Origin: Schistosoma haematobium
Taxonomy: Eukaryota > Platyhelminthes > Trematoda > Strigeidida > Schistosomatidae
Length of the DNA: 64,000 nt
Direction of reading: 5' to 3'
NCBI RefSeq assembly: GCF_000699445.3
Contig: NC_067201.1
Location: 21,059,001 to 21,123,000 of the forward strand
Shown here: in pieces, positions 11,701 through 23,191 of the stretch
Layout: the number at the start of each line of letters is the position of its first letter
Position numbering within the stretch: position 1 is the stretch's first letter
The notes under the pieces: model-generated
Told to the model about the DNA's origin: nothing
What the model saw: the letters and a program-made list of their open reading frames with translations, nothing else
Database searches by the model: none
Made by a program: the position numbers and the translations under genes

Positions 11701-14700
11701 ACAAAACTGTTGAAAGTAAAACTGCATCATGCCATATGCCTTACTTTTAAAATTCACTTACCATGTATTGTTTCGACATTTTGTTAAGAAACTCTACTGT
11801 TCTTATTTCATCACGTTAATAGTATAATCTTATTCTAATTCAAAGTGATGAGGATTAAACAAGGTGACCTATGTATGCGATATAACTAGTACACAACGTA
11901 TTAATTCTAACTGTATTAAAGCCTTATGAACTTAGCGTTTCTTTCAGATGAATTCTAACAGTTATTTTACTAGTGAAATCGATGTGTCACTATACTTTTC
12001 TTTTGTTTTACTCAAGTTATTTTCTTGTTATTTATGTCTTGTGAAAAAAATTGGTGTTAGCATGTCACTGTTCCTGAATACACTACCGAAGAGTACGAAA
12101 CAATGCTAAAGGATCTAAAATGGAGTGAAGAGCGTACGGCACATTTGATGGAATTAGCTAAACGTTTTGATTTACGTTTTATTCATATGAGAGATCGATG
12201 GGATTGTGAAAAGTTTCCTGGACGTCCATCTGTTGAAGATCTCAAAGAAAGATATTATGGAATTCTAACACAATTAGATAAGGTAACCTTAATGTTATTC
12301 TTATATTTTCTCTATTTTTGCTGTTAAAAAACTGGACTTTAAATGTTCAAGCATTAAATGAACTATCGTTTTTAATGCACTGTAAGGCAATATCATCCGT
12401 ATACTCACCTATTGTTGGTTACCGGCTACCACGAGACTCCATCTTCTGACGTTGCTCCACTGCTTTGTGGATTAGACCTCTAGGTCAGTGTCTCGAGGTA
12501 CGGTCCTCTAAAAAAACTACTTGCTTTGGTTTTGGCGCGCGGTCAGTATTCTATCCCTCACATAAATCGAATGATTTGTTTTGTGCATATATATATATTT
12601 AGTGCCTTATTGTACCAATGTTTATGTGTTTAAATAAATAAATAAAGAGAACATTCACATCGCTGGATACCGGTTCAGCGGTTTAGACGTTAAGCGTTCG
12701 TGCGTACGACCAAAAATCCTGGGTTTCATTCCTCGTGATTAGGTCATGGATGAACACTGCTGAGGGATCCTATACTAGGACGAAAAAGCTTCACAGTGCT
12801 TTCAGGTTCTCATTGATGGTCTAGCCAAGATCAGTTCGTGGTTTCAAAATCCTAATGTATATATTCAACATACTGTTTTTGGTGATGTATATTATTTCCA
12901 TTATCTGTTTAAAAATACTTCTATTAAATACATTTCACTGACAAGTGTCTATTGGTATAAAACCTAAGTGACGTAAGAATTCCTACAGATCATTTCAATT
13001 ACCAAGTACTTATTTTTACGTCTGATTATACTTCTTAAGGCTCGTGGAACAAATCTTTCACAAGGTCTACGATATGATGCAGCACATGAACGTCGACGTA
13101 AACAACAATTAAGTTTACTTTATGGTCGTACAAAAGATCAAGTTGAAGAAGAACAACGTTTAATTATGGAATTGCGTAAAATTGAAGCTAGACGTAAAGA
13201 ACGTGAACGTAAAAAACAAGATTTACAAAAACTTATCTCATTGGTAAATGTACATTTTTTAAGGAAAATTTTATGCTCTTTGGTAAATTTGTTTCTTTTA
13301 TTGTTCTCTAGTGGAATTACTTCTAAATCTTACAGTATATGTAATGTAGTTAATGGAGATCTCTTTTATAAAGTCTATAGACGTTTAGTAAATAAACTGT
13401 AGTTTACGGTAATAAAACAGTGTTTGAAGATGATTTATTATTGATCACCGATTAGCGAATATCCGGCGCTTTAATCGGGTTGATGAATGCAGAGGATTTA
13501 CCTAGGGTGATTGGAAAATCCTCATTCCAAACCAATGATGTACATGGGCTCCAGGATCCTAAGGAAACAAATGGGATCGGTCACCAGCTACCATGGTACT
13601 GCATCTCCTGACGTTACTCCACTGCCTTGTAGATTAGACCTTTAGGTCAGTGTCTCGGGTTGTGGCTCCCTAGAAAGGCCACTTACTTCGGTTTGGTGGG
13701 AACCCGAGCAGTATCCCACCCCTCACAAAAATCGAATGATTTATGTGGCGCATATCTGTTTGGTGCCTCCTTATGCCAATGTTTATGTGTTTAAATAAAT
13801 AAATAAATATCTGTAGATAACAAAACTCACTGGATTATTGTCAGTTATCTAGAACACTTTGCTTGCCTTTTCAACCACTAGGTCTCAGGTTCGAGCCCCA
13901 TTGCACCTACTTTGGGTTAGGAAACTCTGGATAGTAATATCGTTAGCCCTCGTCCTTAGAGGGTAGCTCATATCTAATTACACAAAGAATGAGTTAAACA
14001 TGAGAAAAATTTACATACTATGGAAATATTGATTGACTTTTTAATGTACAAAGTACAAAGTTTGTAATATTTTTCGTTATTATTATCATTTATGTAAAAC
14101 TTAATGAATGCCAATTATTTCTCAAACCAGTTCCTTTTCATTTTGGTTTTATTTTGTAGGCTGACAGTGTAACTCGGGAATGTGAATTATCTGAGCATAC
14201 AGGTTATGAGACGAATACAGATGATACAAATTCTTGGCTTACATCTACACACTCGTCTGTTGGCGGTGGTTTATCATCTTCCAATAATTCATTGTTAACA
14301 TCAACAACACTAACAGGAAATACTGGATTACAACGTAAACGACCCAGTGGTGTTAGTGGTTTAAATGCTAGTAATAACAGTATTGGCAATATTACATCAT
14401 CATCTAGTCAGTTAATTGGAAATACAAATTCACTCATCAATACAGATTCTAGTTGTACTAATTTAACAAGTCTAGGAGTAGCTGGTGGTGCTAATACTGG
14501 AGCATCGATATCCTCCGGAGATATTTGTGCTTCGTTAAATTCTGCCTCGAATACAGCTAATACTGCACTAGTGAGTTGAAAGTATTCCTTGACTTAATTC
14601 ATGTTATTAAGCGTTATAGGTACTTGGATTTAAGGCATAGAGTTTATGTGTGTATATAGGTGAGGCTTGTGATTCTTTTTTGTGTCCGTTCAAACTGAAT

Positions 14701-17700
14701 TCAGTGGAAGCTGGGTTTAAATCTACAACCTATGGATTGAAAATCAAGATTCCTTTGTTTCATAGTCTGAAGTCAATTTAGACAACGATGTGTGAGTCAA
14801 TATACATTAGTGATTAATCATTGTAATAAAGTGTTGTAGCTAATATTAGGCCTATATAGTCAATGATTTCATGAAACAGTCCGACATTTTAATTTGACCA
14901 TTTTTAGTTTTCTTACAACCTACACTGCTACTCCAATTAACACCACTCGTCTAAGTAGACGGTAGTTGGACAGGTCTTAAAATTCAAGAGTCTATAGCTG
15001 AAACTATACTAAGAACTAAATGTATCCAGTGGTTTTAAGTGATTTGTGAATCTTCTCAAGGTTTATAGTTGGTTCTTTTTTTCTGAAAGCTGACGAGTAC
15101 CATTACAATAAACTTACTCATTTATGAGAAGGTTATCCAAAATTTGTCCAGATAGCTTAGTCATAAATAATGTTGAATATCATTTCTCATGGTTTCCAGA
15201 ATGCCATGTATGTCAAGTCCTTCTTAGTGAAGATTAAATTCTATCTTGACTAGTGGTCACATTGTAACTTGATCGATAGAATTCGATCTTCACTAAGAGA
15301 GATTTGATATACATGACATTGATCTATGTAAACTTGTGACATAATGGGTATATCGAGGAACTCTATTCAATACTCACATATGCCAACAATGAATGGTAAA
15401 GATCCCGTCTTAGATATCGAAAATTTTCCTCTTCCATATTGTGTTTCTGCTCAAAAAAGTTTTGATTTGAATTTTCGTGTTTTTTCTTCAGAATACACAA
15501 TATTCAATAAACTTTTTGGATGTTAGCAAAAATCCCGGTGCTCATCTACGTAGTCAAAAGGTAAATGGTGTCTGTTTACTTCGTATAACTCATCACTGAT
15601 GAATAGGGCCTAATTTTTACATACTACTATTAATCTTTCTAAATTATTGTATCATTTTATCATTGTTTGACAAACCTTATTAATATTCAATGTAATTATA
15701 AAGAAGCTATGAGTATAGTCATATCAAGACATGACATCAGTTTGTGAAGTTACTTGACTTTTAGTCGTTTAAGTAAGTGTATACTCCTTGATTGGCTCCG
15801 GCAAAATACTCTTTCTTAATGATTATTGTTATAACTTCTGACCGCTGATTAGAGAGCAGTGACTTATCGATCGGACCAATAACGCGTAAACCCTTATGAG
15901 CAGTCTAGTTTCCTGATTGGTCCTGCTTTCCGCCTAGCCCAGCTGGTTTAGTCCAGAACGCCAATCTCAGCCTCTGGAATATGAATCATTATATATCAAA
16001 CATACTGAGTTTATATACCAATCAAACAGACCACAACGTACCATAAAATAGAAAACAACATTTGTACAAGAATCAGCCAGATGTGGCTGTGAATGAAGTG
16101 GGTAGTAATTAATAGGCAGGACATAATTCAAGAATGGCAAATGGTATAATAATAGTTCATAGGTCAAAACAAAGCTCATAATAAGTGGGACACGGATATG
16201 AGTAGTTTAGTTACATAACAATTATACGATAAAAATATACGTATAGTATTGGTCCATAATGGATTCCCAAAGTTACCATTCATCATGCTTATCGGGACCT
16301 AACAATTATTGGCATTGGATAGTGTATTTACATTTCTTCTCTATTCTTATTTACAACTTGAGTTAATTGTCACTTGTGGTTTTTAATTCTTCGATCTCAT
16401 TTCTTTTCTTTTTTGAAATGTCGTTTCATTTAGAATCAATTCCTTCTTACTTGGCACTTATTTTATGATGATGCTTCATCTCTCACACTACATTGATGTG
16501 ATACGTGTGTACTCGTGGATTGATACAATGTTGTATCTAGGTCCTACATTGAGTATGATGAATAAATGGGTGAAATTAGCCTAGTTATCCTGATAAAATT
16601 CTTGTTTATAAGTTCTTAGTTCCCCCACTCTTGCCCTCTCTTATCCTTGTCGATAATTAAAATGTGAATAGCCTTACATGTTCACAATGTAGTGGACATG
16701 CATGATTAGTACGTTGCTCCATTGTCTTGTGGATTAGACCTTTAGGTCAAAGGCTTGGGGAGTAATCCCCTAAAAAACTACCTGCTTCGGTTTGAGAGTT
16801 TGAGCAGTATACCAGCTCTCATACAAATCAAATGATTTGAGTGGCTCATATATATTTGGTACCTCGTACTAATGTTTATTTATTTAGACAAACAATAAAT
16901 CACGTCAACATAAGCCAAGATTTATTTTCAATGTTTACACAGTTAGAAAATTGAAGTTTGTACAGACAGTCAATCCTTGGGACTGTTTGTAGTGTAAAAA
17001 ATTTTGAATTTTCACTTGTACTTACAGATTGTCACCTACTTGTTTACGATCGATAATGCTTGTCTCACATCCTGGGGCACGATTGAACTCTACTGCTCGT
17101 GATTTCTTATTAGAATTCTTGAAATGTCAGAACAAGATAGTTGTTGATTACTCTGTGATTTCTCCAATGTTGTATAGCTAGAAAAGTCAGTTTGTGGTGC
17201 AAACTAACTATTGAACAATTATGAACTTTTCATACTAATAATGCCCATAGAAGGCTGACCAGGATAGCGGGCAAATCAAGACGTCAGTTCATGAACTCAT
17301 TGACTGTTGGATTGAGGCATAAAGGCGGTTGTAGTCTACCTATTTGCATTTCACGTGATTACTGTGACTAATGTTTGAAAACTTTCGGTGATAAGAATCC
17401 GTTACATTCATTCTTTGCCATTTTTTATGTCTAGTTTTTTAAATTTCTATGTTCTACTTCATGAATCAATTCTTTTTCGAATCATATTGTCTATGCCTAG
17501 TGTTTTCTAATACCACTAATACACTTTTACTACTTCTACTACTCTGGGCTTTGTCTTGATAGTTTCATCTTGTTTTACTAATGTTAAGTGGCAACTTTGA
17601 TCTATGAATATTTGTGCTAAGTTCTGTGTTACATATGACAGGGCAGGGCTGACTGACTGGCTGACTTATTAATGATTAATTTTGAAGAAAATTTCTAGTA

Positions 17701-20700
17701 TGAAAAGTCATAACCCAATAGAATTCAGTCATTTACTTTTCATCATTTTTTTCATCAAATATTTCAGATGAAATTACCCAGTAATTTAGGACAGAAAAAG
17801 ACAAGAATCATTGAAAACTTCTTAGGTCATTTACAAATTGGTAAGTTTTAATGTTCTTATCAGTATAAGGACGTTGGAGATTGTTAGGTTTATAATTGAG
17901 ATCATGACCACGATTGAAAGCCTGTAAGCACTGGACGGCCGTTTCGTTCTAGTATGGAACTCTTCAGAAGTGTTCATCCACGATTCCCCACGCGTGATTC
18001 CAACTTAGGACCTCAGGTCTCGTGGATGCACACTACTGAGGAGTACCATACTAGGATTAAACGGTCGTCCAGTGTTTAAAGGTTTTCAATGATGATCTAA
18101 CATTGGTCTATTCACGATCTCAATTTATGTTTTTACTTGGATTAATAACCGTTCAAATTGTTTTAAGAGAATTTATATATTTATATGCTGTGTATTAAAA
18201 TTGACTTGGCCAAGTTTCGTCACAGGGAAAATTAGGTAAATGTTTGTATTTCAGTAAAATTATGCTTTGGCAACAAACCAATGAGGTTCAAGCTAGACAT
18301 TGTGTGATCAACTCTGTCTCATTGGTATGAATTATTTTTTCCTGGTTAGCGTTTTTTAGCGAGTTAGTTTTCTACGGGATAAGGTTGCTAATCCCATGCC
18401 CACCCCTCCTCCTTTACCCGGGGTTGGGACCGGCAGTAAGCCTGGAAAAGCTACCGGCGGAGTTACTGTCTCATAGTCTTTCTTATAAGTGCTTACTCAT
18501 GGTCTTAAATAGTGTTGACTTTGAGGAAGTAGATTTACTAGCGCAATTTCATATCACCTTTATCAGCATGAAATTTATAGATTTACTACTTAAAATCTAG
18601 TGAAAGATCAAATTCTTAACGAAATTACTCTAGGTTTTAGTCAAAAACAGAGGTAGTTAAACTAAACCAGACAAATATTTCATTGGTTATACGTACTCAT
18701 CGGCCAATCAATTCTGTGATACTTCAGTTACAGTCCACGTAGTTTACCGGAGAAGTTTTTGACTGTGACATTGAGTGATGTCTGTTCGAATTTGGTGTGG
18801 GTTATCAGTTCCTACAAGTTTACAGATACTCCTTGTTGCGAAGAGTACGAACTAATACGTAACTTATGTGAAACGGCAGGGTTACCTGTCGGTCGCTTCT
18901 AAACCATTCAGCAGTTATGTTTCTGACAACTTACGTCACTTTTACTGTAAGAAGAGACTCATTCACTGAATAAACAACGAGTCTACTGCTCACTAGTTCT
19001 CTCTGTTCTACTTTATGGGCATGAGATGTAATTTTTAAAAAATAGAGTATATTCATACGTTAGTAGTATTCGATCGTAGGTGTCTTCGAACCATTGTTCA
19101 TGTATTTCGCAGCCACCAGCTTAACAGTTTTGAGGTCAGGCACAAAGAATTAAGTAATTATAGAAAATCGATTGACGAGCTAGTAAATCTTTATCAGCTG
19201 CGATGGTTAGCTCATGTGTTACATATGCTCATCTACCGAATACATTGACGCGAGATGATGGCGCGTGTAGTAGTGGGTTGGAAGATAGCTTGAAGTGGCC
19301 AGACCAATACATGATATCAGTCCATGAATGACACGAACTGTTAAACTGAGCCGTGTACTTAGGTTCAGACCATCTAGTTGTGGTGGTCTACATTGCATTT
19401 AACTGACTAGGGTGTACTTGGTTCTTTTTTCTTATCAAATATAGTTATTCTTCTCGTTTTTGGTTGATTAGATATCGGTGAAATATTTTCATTTTTACAA
19501 TTTTTCCAGATCCTAATCCACCGGCAACGGCAGAAATTGTTGAAGCATATAATGGTTTACGTTCAAAAATTCTACTTTTATTCGATTTACGTCTAGCTCT
19601 ATTAAATTGTGACTTGGAACTACACTCAGCTCGGCTACGACTAGAAACATTTGCTCCTAATAAAGTAATTCTTGCCACCTTTTTTCTGTTAGTCATAACG
19701 AGAGTGATTTCAAGTGTTGTTAGAGGTTTTATTTTATTTTATTTGGATACATAAATATTCATACCAGAGGGCACCAAATATATATGCGCCACACAAAACA
19801 ATGAGGATTCGAAGAGAAAAAAAAGGAACAATAACGAGCAGATTAGTGTGAAGTCGTGTAATAATAATAATAGTAATAATGGGGGAAACGGAAAGGTACA
19901 ATGAAGAGAAATCTTTCAGTTAGGGAAGAAACAACCATTTTTTATGAAGAAAGTGAAAGAAAGTTACAGCAGGATCGCCATTGGCTTCTATTCTGAGCCA
20001 TATCTGATAACGTCTCTAGCCACTGTGTTGCACCATCTCTCGGACCCCAACCAGGGAGTCGTGAAGGACCAACACAGGCCAGCCCTTTTCAGCTTTCTTT
20101 CATACCACGACACCATGTCATACACTGAACACCTCTCCGCTTTTTCCAACCAGTCCCAGAGTCGGCAAATAATGCACGACGTGGAATTCTATGGGACGAC
20201 ATTCGTAGAACATGTCCAAGCCACCGAAGTCGATGTTTCAAGATGGTGACACCGATTGCATTATCGTCTGCGTGCCCGAACACACGATGCCGAACCTCTG
20301 CATTACTAACATGGTGTTGCCACTGGGTGTCAACAATCCTTCGGAGACAGCGATGATCGAACACAGAGAGTCGTTTAACGTCTTCAACTCGGAGAGGCCA
20401 GGTTTCACAAGCATAGAGCAAAACTGCTCTCACCGACGCGTTGTAGATTCGACCTTTTACAGCCAGACTAACATCACGAAGGCGCCAAAGATGGTCCAGA
20501 TTGGCATAAGCCGCTCTGGCTTTCACTACACATGCATTGATCTCATCGCTCACGCCCCCACCAGCACTTATGCAGCTACTTACATACACGAACTTCTCGA
20601 CTACTTCTATCTGCTCACCATCCAGAGTGAGTGCAGGATTAGAATCCTTCCAGTCTTGTAAAAGTACTTTGTACTTCGAAGGTGCAAAGCACATACCATA

Positions 20701-22287
20701 TAATGAAAATATAATGAAAAATGTTGTTAGAGATTGGTGGACAGTTGTCACTTTTCAGTTGATCATATTGTGATGGTTACTTCTGATTGAAGAACTTGAA
20801 AAGGTTACTGCATTAGTACTGATCTAGTCAATCTGGATGTATGCATTTTCTAGGTCTAACCCACAGGAAACAGATATCCATGTGACATTTTGAAGTGTGA
20901 CTTTCAACTAAACAGACTATATCGAGGTAATTTGTTCATGATGCATATACGACAACAGGAATTCATCACTTACAGTCTTTTGTATCAACAACATGTGCTT
21001 AGATTAGATTGTTTCAACATATCACGAACTAAATACTTTCACACAATCAATTAGCTTCATTGAGCCTGATTACTGTAAACAAATAGATGTTGTTTAACAA
21101 TTCAGTCAGTCAGTAACAACGTAGAACTTCGTACGTACGTACATCAGTTCGAGTTGCCACACCACAATAACACAGAGATGCAGTTGTCGATTAAAATCCC
21201 GTAGTTGTAGAGGCGGTAAGAGTATAAGCAGTAATCGGAAAGATTAGGGTTTTTTTTAACAAAGATAATCACTGAGTTCTATAACCTCTAGAACTTCAAC
21301 TAGCAAGTTGGGATGAACTAGTGAATGTCATTCGTATACAGAACTATCTTTCATACTACGACTCCATATCATAAACTAATAATGTCAGTTTTCTCCATCC
21401 AGTTTCGGTATTGACATTTTTATGTGAAAGGTACTGAAACGATATACGTAAAGCATGTGCAGTCCACCAACATTGATGTTTCAGAATAGTTACATCAGGT
21501 TGATGCGGATCAATTTCACAAAAAGTAATGGAGAGTAACTCTTACTAACTCACTGTATTCCTTAACGTACTAGCATAGAGTAGTAACTTTTATCCTTGTA
21601 GACATACTTCCTGAAAACTATGTCTCTGTAGAATGTGATAAAGTTTTCAGTTACATACAATCGTTAATACTTACTCTCCTGGTTGATAATTGTGTATTTT
21701 AAGTTCTTCTAGATTTTTTTGTGTATAGTTGAACGAAGCGTTTCTTTTTTTTAATGTCTAATTTCCTCTTTTAGCCATTACCTTGTGGACTTGCTAGTCT
21801 TCCAAATCCTAGTATATCAGAATCACCTGAAGATTCTTATTATAATTTAATTGATCCATTGATTTTGTCAGCACTTCGTGTAGCCGATTCAAAACGTCCA
21901 ATTCTACCGCGTCATTCACTTGGAGTTGCTGGTACATTGGCTGCGGCTGCTGGAAGTTTAGGTATGCATAATATGACTAGCGGAAGTAGTGGTATTCCAC
22001 CTATGAATACAACAACGGAGAAATCAGATACAAAACAATGTCGATTAAACTCATCGTCTATCGTGAATTCTTCAGATAATGGACAGTATAATTCTAGTGG
22101 ATTAACAACTACTCGATCATCTCCAGCATTGTCAGGAGGTGGTGGAGGCACTGGAAATCTAGACTCGGATAATTCATCATCAGCCGGGGATGGTATCGGT
22201 AGTTCACAACGTCGTAGAAGAGCAGCAGCTTTAGAACAAGGACGTGTTTTAAAGAAACTTAAAATTAAAGGACAACTTGTTGATTGA
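5708..22287 (+). CDS. DMAP1: DNA methyltransferase 1-associated protein 1 (chromatin complex subunit)
   Basis: DMAP1 is a shared subunit of the TIP60/NuA4 acetyltransferase and SRCAP remodelling complexes and binds DNMT1. Coding exons: 5708-5809, 5854-5939, 8939-9059, 10522-10605, 12061-12282, 13040-13243, 14160-14570, 15492-15560, 17768-17840, 19510-19664 and 21775-22287 (TGA). All junctions are GT..AG with matching phases, giving 679 residues. Family hallmarks in order: the start with VLDILDL; W.W.PFTN.AR (about 91-102); the FDLRF and SVEDLKERYY motifs of the SANT/Myb-like domain (about 143-200); HERRRKQQL and the RKIEARRKERE basic helix (about 220-273); LRSQ (429-432) followed by MKLPSNLGQKK; then the conserved helical C-terminal part (458-509). 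The human protein is about 470 residues. The excess here is exon 7 (274-410, Ser/Asn/Thr/Gly-rich) and exon 11 (510-679, Ser/Gly-rich with a basic end), both probably disordered. The introns hold many decayed repeats. Confidence 0.95.
6715..6880. repeat. Hammerhead-SINE remnants as an inverted pair
   Basis: Within DMAP1 intron 2. The sequence 'attatgaaccgatcaatgtta' is answered about 100 bp later by its near reverse complement 'tgacattgatcggtttatgat', with the hammerhead 3' part (AAACGGCCATCCAGTGC) between them. The tRNA-like heads are missing. Confidence 0.5.
6885..7945. other. DMAP1 intron 2, no recognised feature
   Basis: AT-rich intronic DNA. The sequence on either side of the SINE pair (5940-6714 and 6885-7945) shows no exon or repeat family I can name. 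Confidence 0.4.
7950..8830 (-). mobile_element. RTE-like LINE 3' ends, two decayed copies
   Basis: Two successive antisense 3' ends are visible. One starts near 7965 (AACATAGAAATTGGCACATATGTACATCAATGCAAG) and one near 8230, the latter running into the antisense of the terminal coding block (the LRWLxHVLRM region) near 8540-8790. They are the same family as the copies at 28962-29885 and 57120-57700. No frame is open, and both lie in a DMAP1 intron. Confidence 0.6.
9523..9940 (+). repeat. AAAT-tailed repeat (copy 1, 3' truncated)
   Basis: Begins CCAAATGCCCTGGTATGGCCGAG and continues through the family blocks GAGAGGACGAAAAG, CCAAACCAATGG, GTTGCTCCACTGC and GGATTAGACCT. It stops before the GTGTGGCGCATAT tail. 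Its best-preserved relatives are at 22670-23191 and 54518-54942. Confidence 0.7.
9945..10500. other. DMAP1 intron 3, no recognised feature
   Basis: AT-rich intronic sequence leading to the acceptor of the exon at 10522. Confidence 0.4.
10745..11115 (-). mobile_element. Decayed RTE-like LINE 3' end
   Basis: Shows the antisense 3'-end pattern of the CGTACG family: a 'tcactcggtcataagc...cacatatgcacc' start, a 'gtagaaatggtaata' block, and an end with 'gaccacagataggtaatctgcacctaccaacgttgctc', which is the reverse of the GGTGxAGAxTAxCTG block in other copies. Confidence 0.5.
11120..12055. other. DMAP1 intron 4, no recognised feature
   Basis: AT-rich sequence. No tRNA-like boxes, hammerhead core or LINE motif found. 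Confidence 0.4.
12412..12648 (+). repeat. AAAT-tailed repeat (copy 2, 5' truncated)
   Basis: Starts inside the family at GGTTACCGGCTACCA and runs to a complete tail, TTTATGTGTTTAAATAAATAAATAAAG. It lies in DMAP1 intron 5, and the 5' truncation fits target-primed reverse transcription. Confidence 0.75.
12661..12850 (+). repeat. tRNA-derived SINE with decayed hammerhead
   Basis: The A-box-like GGTTTAGACGTTAAGCG and B-box-like GGGTTTCATTCC are followed by a hammerhead-like block near 12760-12815 (CTGAGGGATCC, then GGACGAAA, then CAGTGC). The core CUGANGA has become CTGAGGG, so A9 is lost and self-cleavage is not expected. Confidence 0.65.
13453..13806 (+). repeat. AAAT-tailed repeat (copy 3, 5' truncated)
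   Basis: Runs from GCGAATATCCGGCGCTTTAATCGG through CCAAACCAATGATG and the 'gttactccactgcc' block to GTGGCGCATATC and a TAAATAAATAAATA tail. Located in DMAP1 intron 6. Confidence 0.75.
13850..13965 (+). repeat. tRNA-like SINE fragment
   Basis: GGTTCGAGCCCC is a good pol III B box preceded by 'caaccactaggtctca'. The rest (TTGGGTTAGGAAACTCTGG) matches no other repeat here. The family is unknown. Confidence 0.35.
14600..15190. other. DMAP1 intron 7, 5' part, no recognised feature
   Basis: No exon or known repeat seen before the inverted repeat at 15190. Confidence 0.35.
15190..15325. repeat. Inverted repeat of SINE flank type
   Basis: CATGTATGTCAAGTCCTTCTTAGTGAAGAT and the later 'gatcttcactaagagagatttgatatacatg' are near reverse complements around a loop of about 60 bp. 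The same words flank the tRNA SINEs at 35140 and 48510, so this is probably a head-to-head pair of fragments. Confidence 0.5.
15600..16700. other. DMAP1 intron 8, no recognised feature
   Basis: AT-rich DNA without a recognised element before the repeat at 16710. Confidence 0.35.
16710..16900 (+). repeat. AAAT-tailed repeat (copy 4, 5' truncated)
   Basis: Begins near ACGTTGCTCCATTGTCTTGTGG and ends with GTGGCTCATATATATTTGGTACC and a decayed A/T tail. Confidence 0.65.
17230..17690 (+). mobile_element. Decayed RTE-like LINE 3' end
   Basis: Sense copy of the CGTACG family 3' part. Blocks recognised are GGATAGCGGGCAAATCAAGACGTCAGTTCATGAA, the ACTTCTACTACTCTGGGCTT stretch and the terminal GCAACTTTGATCTATG.....GACTGACTGGCTGAC end. 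Confidence 0.5.
17885..18125. repeat. Two hammerhead SINE fragments head to head
   Basis: An antisense copy (17905-17990) is followed by a sense copy (18030-18110), making an inverted repeat with arms of about 85 nt in DMAP1 intron 9. The antisense hammerhead keeps its core; the sense one has TAAA in place of GAAA and is broken. Confidence 0.65.
17926..17980 (-). ncRNA. Hammerhead ribozyme, core intact
   Basis: On the minus strand the order is stem I, CTGAAGA, GTTC-loop-GAAC (stem II), GAAAC, GGCCGTC, CAGTGC. All core nucleotides (CUGANGA, GAAA, cleavage-site C at 17934) are present. Stem II differs from sister copies (GTCC/GGAC) by a paired change to GTTC/GAAC. Stem III ACGG/CCGT is perfect. 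The first pair of stem I is a mismatch, so activity may be weak. Confidence 0.6.
18340..18480 (-). mobile_element. 5' UTR fragment of the GTAA-tailed RTE family
   Basis: On the minus strand it reads GCTTTTCCAGGCTTACTGCCGGTCCC, then a hairpin-like GGGATTAGCAACCTTATCCC, then GAAAACTAACTCGCTAAAAAACGCTAACC. The same block is at 33615 (+) and 36715 (+), where it precedes an endonuclease reading frame. Confidence 0.65.
18720..19400 (+). mobile_element. Decayed RTE-like LINE 3' coding end
   Basis: Sense remnant. 'ctcttctgttctactttatgg'-type sequence near 18993 corresponds to the family's VLLYG, 'gatcgtaggtgtcttcgaaccattg' to HRCLRTI, and 'cagctgcgatggttagctcatgtgttacatatg' to QLRWLxHVLHM. Frameshifts and stops throughout. 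It lies in DMAP1 intron 9. Confidence 0.6.
19722..20755 (-). mobile_element. RTE-like non-LTR retrotransposon, 5'-truncated copy
   Basis: An almost continuous frame (20751 down to the TAA at 19942) encodes the end of a reverse transcriptase ORF. It includes KVLLQDW, the thumb-like FVYVSSCISAGG, LDHLWRLRD, AVLLYACETW, FDHRCLRRI and HRLRWLGHVLRMSSHRIPRRALF. One in-frame TGA (after KES, near 20087) interrupts it, and the catalytic domain is missing. The 3' end carries the GTGTGGCGCATATATATTTGGTGCC tail and a TAAAATAAAATAAAA end, shared with the AAAT-tailed repeats in this window. The good preservation suggests a recent insertion. Confidence 0.8.
21110..21290 (-). mobile_element. RTE-like LINE 3' terminus (CGTACG family)
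   Basis: CAGTCAGTCAGTAACAACGTAG then AACTTCGTACGTACGTACATCAG, followed by GTTGCCACACCACAATAACACAG, is the antisense of the family's terminal 3' UTR. It is truncated after about 180 bp, in DMAP1 intron 10. Confidence 0.65.
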
Positions 22288-22399
22288 AACTGTTGTTTAT
22301 GGAGAAACAAACAAAAATTCTTTGTTGTGTATGTGTACATAAAAATATTTATTCGATTGATCTCATTTGTTCTATCGTTTCAAAATGAAACAATTTCAT

Positions 22400-22405
22400 A
22401 ATAAA
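22400..22405 (+). terminator. DMAP1 polyadenylation signal
   Basis: AATAAA lies 113 nt after the DMAP1 stop codon in AT-rich 3' UTR, the first canonical signal downstream. Confidence 0.6.
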
Positions 22406-22669
22406 TATTTTTTCCTTTACCATGTTCTTTGCTTTAAAAGGTAATTCTCATTACCTAATTGATGTCAGTTAGAAAGAATGGTTAACAATTAAGAATCATT
22501 TAAAAACTGTTTTCCATACTAAATTGAACTCTGAACTTTCAGATTTGCTAGAAACACCTCAAAATATCTTTTTATTCTTTGGTTAGGAAGTCAAGATTGT
22601 TATTTTAGACAAAGTTTATGATAAACTGAATACATGTATTCCTCATACTACTACTTCTACTACTATTGC

Positions 22670-23191
22670 CCCCAAATGCCCTGGTACGGTCGAGAGTAGG
22701 GAGAGTCCGCTCTCCCTCTCGTAATGCTCTCACATGGCCACGCGTATATAGCTTCTGCCAGGAAATTCCTACTCACTGCCTTCTAGTGGCGGGGGTGTTG
22801 TTTACAAAATCGAGAGGACGAAAAGCGAATGTCCGGGGATTTAACTGGGTTGGTCAATATGGTGAGTCCACCTAGGGGAATTGGAAAACCCTCATTCCAA
22901 ATTAATGGTGCACATCGGCTCCAGTATCCTGAAGGAACAAATGGCGTATGAACTAATCGTTGGTCACCAGCTACCATGGGAATGCATCTTCTTACGTTGC
23001 TCCACTGCCTTGTGGATGAAACCTCCAGGTCGAAGGTTCTGTGTGTAGCTTCCTAAGAAAACCACCTGCTTCGGTTTAGGCACCTGGGCAATATCACAGC
23101 CCTCACACATATCAAATGAGATTTGTGTGGCGTATATGTATTTGGTGTCTCCTTGTACCAATGTTTGTGTTAAAATAAATAAATAAATAAT
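22670..23191 (+). repeat. AAAT-tailed repeat (copy 5, near full length)
   Basis: One of the longest copies, from CCCAAATGCCCTGGTACGGTCGAG to TTAAAATAAATAAATAAATAA, about 520 bp. It has no coding frame of its own. It shares its last 70 or so bases with the LINE at 19722-20755. Located downstream of DMAP1. Confidence 0.75.

Noticed and set aside
20212..20661. 149-codon plus-strand frame
   Set aside because: Shadow of the RTE reverse-transcriptase frame on the opposite strand.
21912..22340. 142-codon minus-strand frame
   Set aside because: Shadow of DMAP1 exon 11, which has phase-matched splicing and family similarity.
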